A stretch of DNA of 14,037 nucleotides from RGIG8748 sp045532255 (GTDB lineage Bacteria > Bacillota > Clostridia > UMGS1810): contig JAZSFO010000032.1 in the NCBI GenBank assembly GCA_045532255.1, forward strand, positions 1 through 14,037, read 5' to 3'. The notes beneath the pieces were generated by a model. The model did no database searches. It saw only the letters and a list, made by a program, of their open reading frames with translations, and had not been told where the DNA came from. A program made the translations under genes and the position numbers. Positions 12,487 through 14,037 of the stretch are shown here, piece by piece. Position 1 is the first letter of the stretch; every line of letters starts with the position of its first letter.

Positions 12487-13863
12487 GTGATTATCATAAT
12501 AAAGAAAAATTCTGTCTGCACATTAAATATAAATGCTGTTACCTCAAACGGTGACGGCATCGCAAAGCACGAAGACTATCCCCTTTTTGTAAAAGGCGGT
12601 GTAACCGGAGACGTACTTGATATCCGTGTGACAAAAACAAACAAAACCTACGGCTTTGGAAAAATCGAAAAAATAGTCAAACCATCTTCCCACCGAGTAT
12701 GTCCTCCGTGCGAAATATCCGAAAAGTGCGGCGGATGTGACTTTATGCACATAAGCTATGATTATCAAAAGCAAATAAAAAGTGAGTCCGTTATCGGCAA
12801 TCTCCAAAGAATAGGCGGTATTCATCCCGACGAGTATCAATATGACGGCATCATCGGTGCCGACAATGCCCTTTGGTACAGAAACAAGGCTCAGCTTCCA
12901 ATCGGCAACAGCCATGGAAAGTGTGTGGCGGGTTTTTATTCAAGAGGGAGCCACGAAATTGTACCGCTTTCAAAATGTCTTATTCAAAACAAGGATATAA
13001 ACAAGGCGACGGAAATTTTTCTTGAATATGCAAATCGAAACTCCCTTTCGGCATACAACGAAACCACTCACAAGGGTATGCTGAGGCATCTTTATATAAG
13101 AACAGGCAACACTACAGATGAAATGCTTTTTACCGTTGTAACAAACGGCAGAAAGCCCCTACCCGATGTTGACTATCTGGCAAATGAGCTGAAAAAGCAT
13201 GTCAATATTAAGGGAATAATACAGAATATAAACACAAAGAAAACTAATCTCATTCTCGGTGACGAAAACCGTCTTTTGTGGGGACAGGACACCATTGTAT
13301 CCATGATAGGCGAGCTTAAATTCATAATTTCTCCCGAAAGCTTTTTTCAGGTTAATGGCGAGCAAACATTCAAGCTGTACTCAAAGGCTCTGGAATACGC
13401 AGAGCTACGCGGTGAGGAAACCGTCTTTGACCTTTATTGCGGTGTGGGAAGTATATCGCTTTTTCTTGCAGAGAAAGCAAAGAAGGTAATCGGTGTTGAA
13501 ATTGTAAGAAAAGCAATTGAAAATGCAATTGAGAATGCCAAGCTTAACGGCATCTCCAATGCCCAGTTTCATGACGGCGACTGCGCAGAGGTTGTAAAAA
13601 GCCTGATATCCAAGGGCGAAAATGCTGATGTGGCATTGGTAGACCCTCCGCGAAAAGGATGCAGTGCCCAGCTTCTTGAGCTTCTTCGTGATATGTCACC
13701 CAAAAAAATAGTATATGTGTCCTGCAACAGCGCCACGCTTGCAAGAGATGTAAAGATACTCAAGGAATACGGATATTCACTTTCGCGCGTGTGTGCAGTT
13801 GACATGTTCCCAAATTCAGGGCATTGCGAAGTTGTTGCCGAGCTTCGCAACACACATCAGTAA
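12487..13863 (+). CDS. TrmA/RlmD-family RNA (uracil-5-)-methyltransferase
   Basis: A protein of about 458 residues. An N-terminal TRAM domain (about 5-65) is followed by cysteines C75, C81, C84 and C164, the 4Fe-4S ligands of RumA/RlmD (C-x5-C-x2-C plus a distant Cys). Next come QVNGEQTFKLY, the SAM motif DLYCGVGS, DPPRKGC and VSCNSATLARD with the nucleophilic Cys. It makes 5-methyluridine in 23S rRNA; whether the site is U1939, U747 or both is not visible, so I leave the symbol empty. The frame opens at a GTG (12487) that lies inside the likely ribosome binding site AGAGGGTGA. The true start may be one of the ATT, ATC or ATA codons that follow. Confidence 0.93.
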   Translation: MIIIIKKNSVCTLNINAVTSNGDGIAKHEDYPLFVKGGVTGDVLDIRVTKTNKTYGFGKIEKIVKPSSHRVCPPCEISEKCGGCDFMHISYDYQKQIKSESVIGNLQRIGGIHPDEYQYDGIIGADNALWYRNKAQLPIGNSHGKCVAGFYSRGSHEIVPLSKCLIQNKDINKATEIFLEYANRNSLSAYNETTHKGMLRHLYIRTGNTTDEMLFTVVTNGRKPLPDVDYLANELKKHVNIKGIIQNINTKKTNLILGDENRLLWGQDTIVSMIGELKFIISPESFFQVNGEQTFKLYSKALEYAELRGEETVFDLYCGVGSISLFLAEKAKKVIGVEIVRKAIENAIENAKLNGISNAQFHDGDCAEVVKSLISKGENADVALVDPPRKGCSAQLLELLRDMSPKKIVYVSCNSATLARDVKILKEYGYSLSRVCAVDMFPNSGHCEVVAELRNTHQ

Positions 13864-14037
13864 TTAAGCGCTATATTCACCATAAGTGCACTTCCGACAG
13901 GAAGTGCATTTTTGTCGAACGTCACATTGGGATTATGAAGAGGATACTTATGTCCTTTGGAAATCTCGCCTGCGCCAAGAGATGCCATTACTGTAGGTAT
14001 CTGTCTTGAGACATAGGCAAAGTCTTCACTGCCTCTG
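13857..14037 (-). CDS. M20-family amidohydrolase/peptidase, C-terminal part
   Basis: The last 59 complete codons of a minus-strand gene entering from the right edge: RGSEDFAYVSRQIPTVMASL, then GAGEISKGHKYPLHNPNVTF and a short tail ending ALNY. GSEDFA and PLHNP with the metal-binding His are the C-terminal signature of M20D aminoacyl/hippurate-type amidohydrolases. These are zinc- or manganese-dependent cytoplasmic enzymes that split N-acyl amino acids. Its stop overlaps the methyltransferase stop by 7 bases. Substrate cannot be judged from this fragment. Confidence 0.88.
   Translation of the reverse strand, partial: RGSEDFAYVSRQIPTVMASLGAGEISKGHKYPLHNPNVTFDKNALPVGSALMVNIALNY
13887..13913 (+). 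terminator. Intrinsic terminator of the RNA methyltransferase gene
   Basis: A perfect 9-bp stem, TGCACTTCC-GACA-GGAAGTGCA, followed by T5 (13909-13913). It lies 23 bases after the methyltransferase stop and wholly inside the 3' coding end of the opposing M20 gene. Confidence 0.9.

Overview
The window looks like a chromosomal segment of a low-GC, spore-forming Clostridia-type Firmicute, possibly a gut-associated lineage. The evidence is adjacent spoIID and spoIIQ homologues, strong purine-rich ribosome binding sites with several TTG starts, consensus sigma-A promoters with exact 17-bp spacers, and a Clostridia-type palindromic intergenic repeat. No integrase or transposase is present, and the species cannot be named from the sequence.

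Bases 1 to about 4230 are an AT-rich accessory region read almost entirely on the minus strand. It starts with the N-terminal half of a DegT-family PLP aminotransferase. It then carries toxin-antitoxin-like modules: a Fic protein with a winged-helix tail, an MNT nucleotidyltransferase/HEPN pair, and a RelE-type toxin with a small antitoxin. Between the RelE gene and the metal operon I find an unannotated locus that looks like a type I toxin-antitoxin pair. It has a 24-residue hydrophobic peptide on the minus strand with a strong, possibly sequestered ribosome binding site. A short convergent antisense RNA lies on the plus strand, both RNAs have textbook promoters, and they share a hairpin that can terminate in both directions. 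Four copies of one promoter-bearing repeat punctuate the region. They drive the aminotransferase, fic, relE with the antisense RNA, and the metal operon. In the first copy the repeat runs into a 10-bp tandem array of phased T-tracts.

Bases 4230-6574 are a metal-efflux operon on the plus strand: an ArsR/SmtB repressor with its operator inside the promoter region, then a P1B-type Zn/Cd/Pb ATPase whose N-terminus is a His/Cys-rich tail instead of an HMA domain. Its 3' end overlaps the convergent sporulation gene spoIIQ by 35 bp. spoIIQ and spoIID (6540-8233, minus) form the forespore/mother-cell peptidoglycan pair.

Bases 8300-14037 are mostly core genes. A membrane-anchored TPR protein (minus) has a kinase C-lobe but no N-lobe and no catalytic residues. 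It is divergent from an M18 aminopeptidase (plus). An unrecognised 265-residue protein (minus) is divergent from a TrmA/RlmD-type RNA m5U methyltransferase (plus). Last comes the C-terminus of an M20 amidohydrolase (minus), whose 3' coding end contains the methyltransferase terminator. The gap after the M18 gene holds a stretch resembling part of 5S rRNA and a tRNA T-arm-like hairpin, possibly relics of an RNA-gene cluster.
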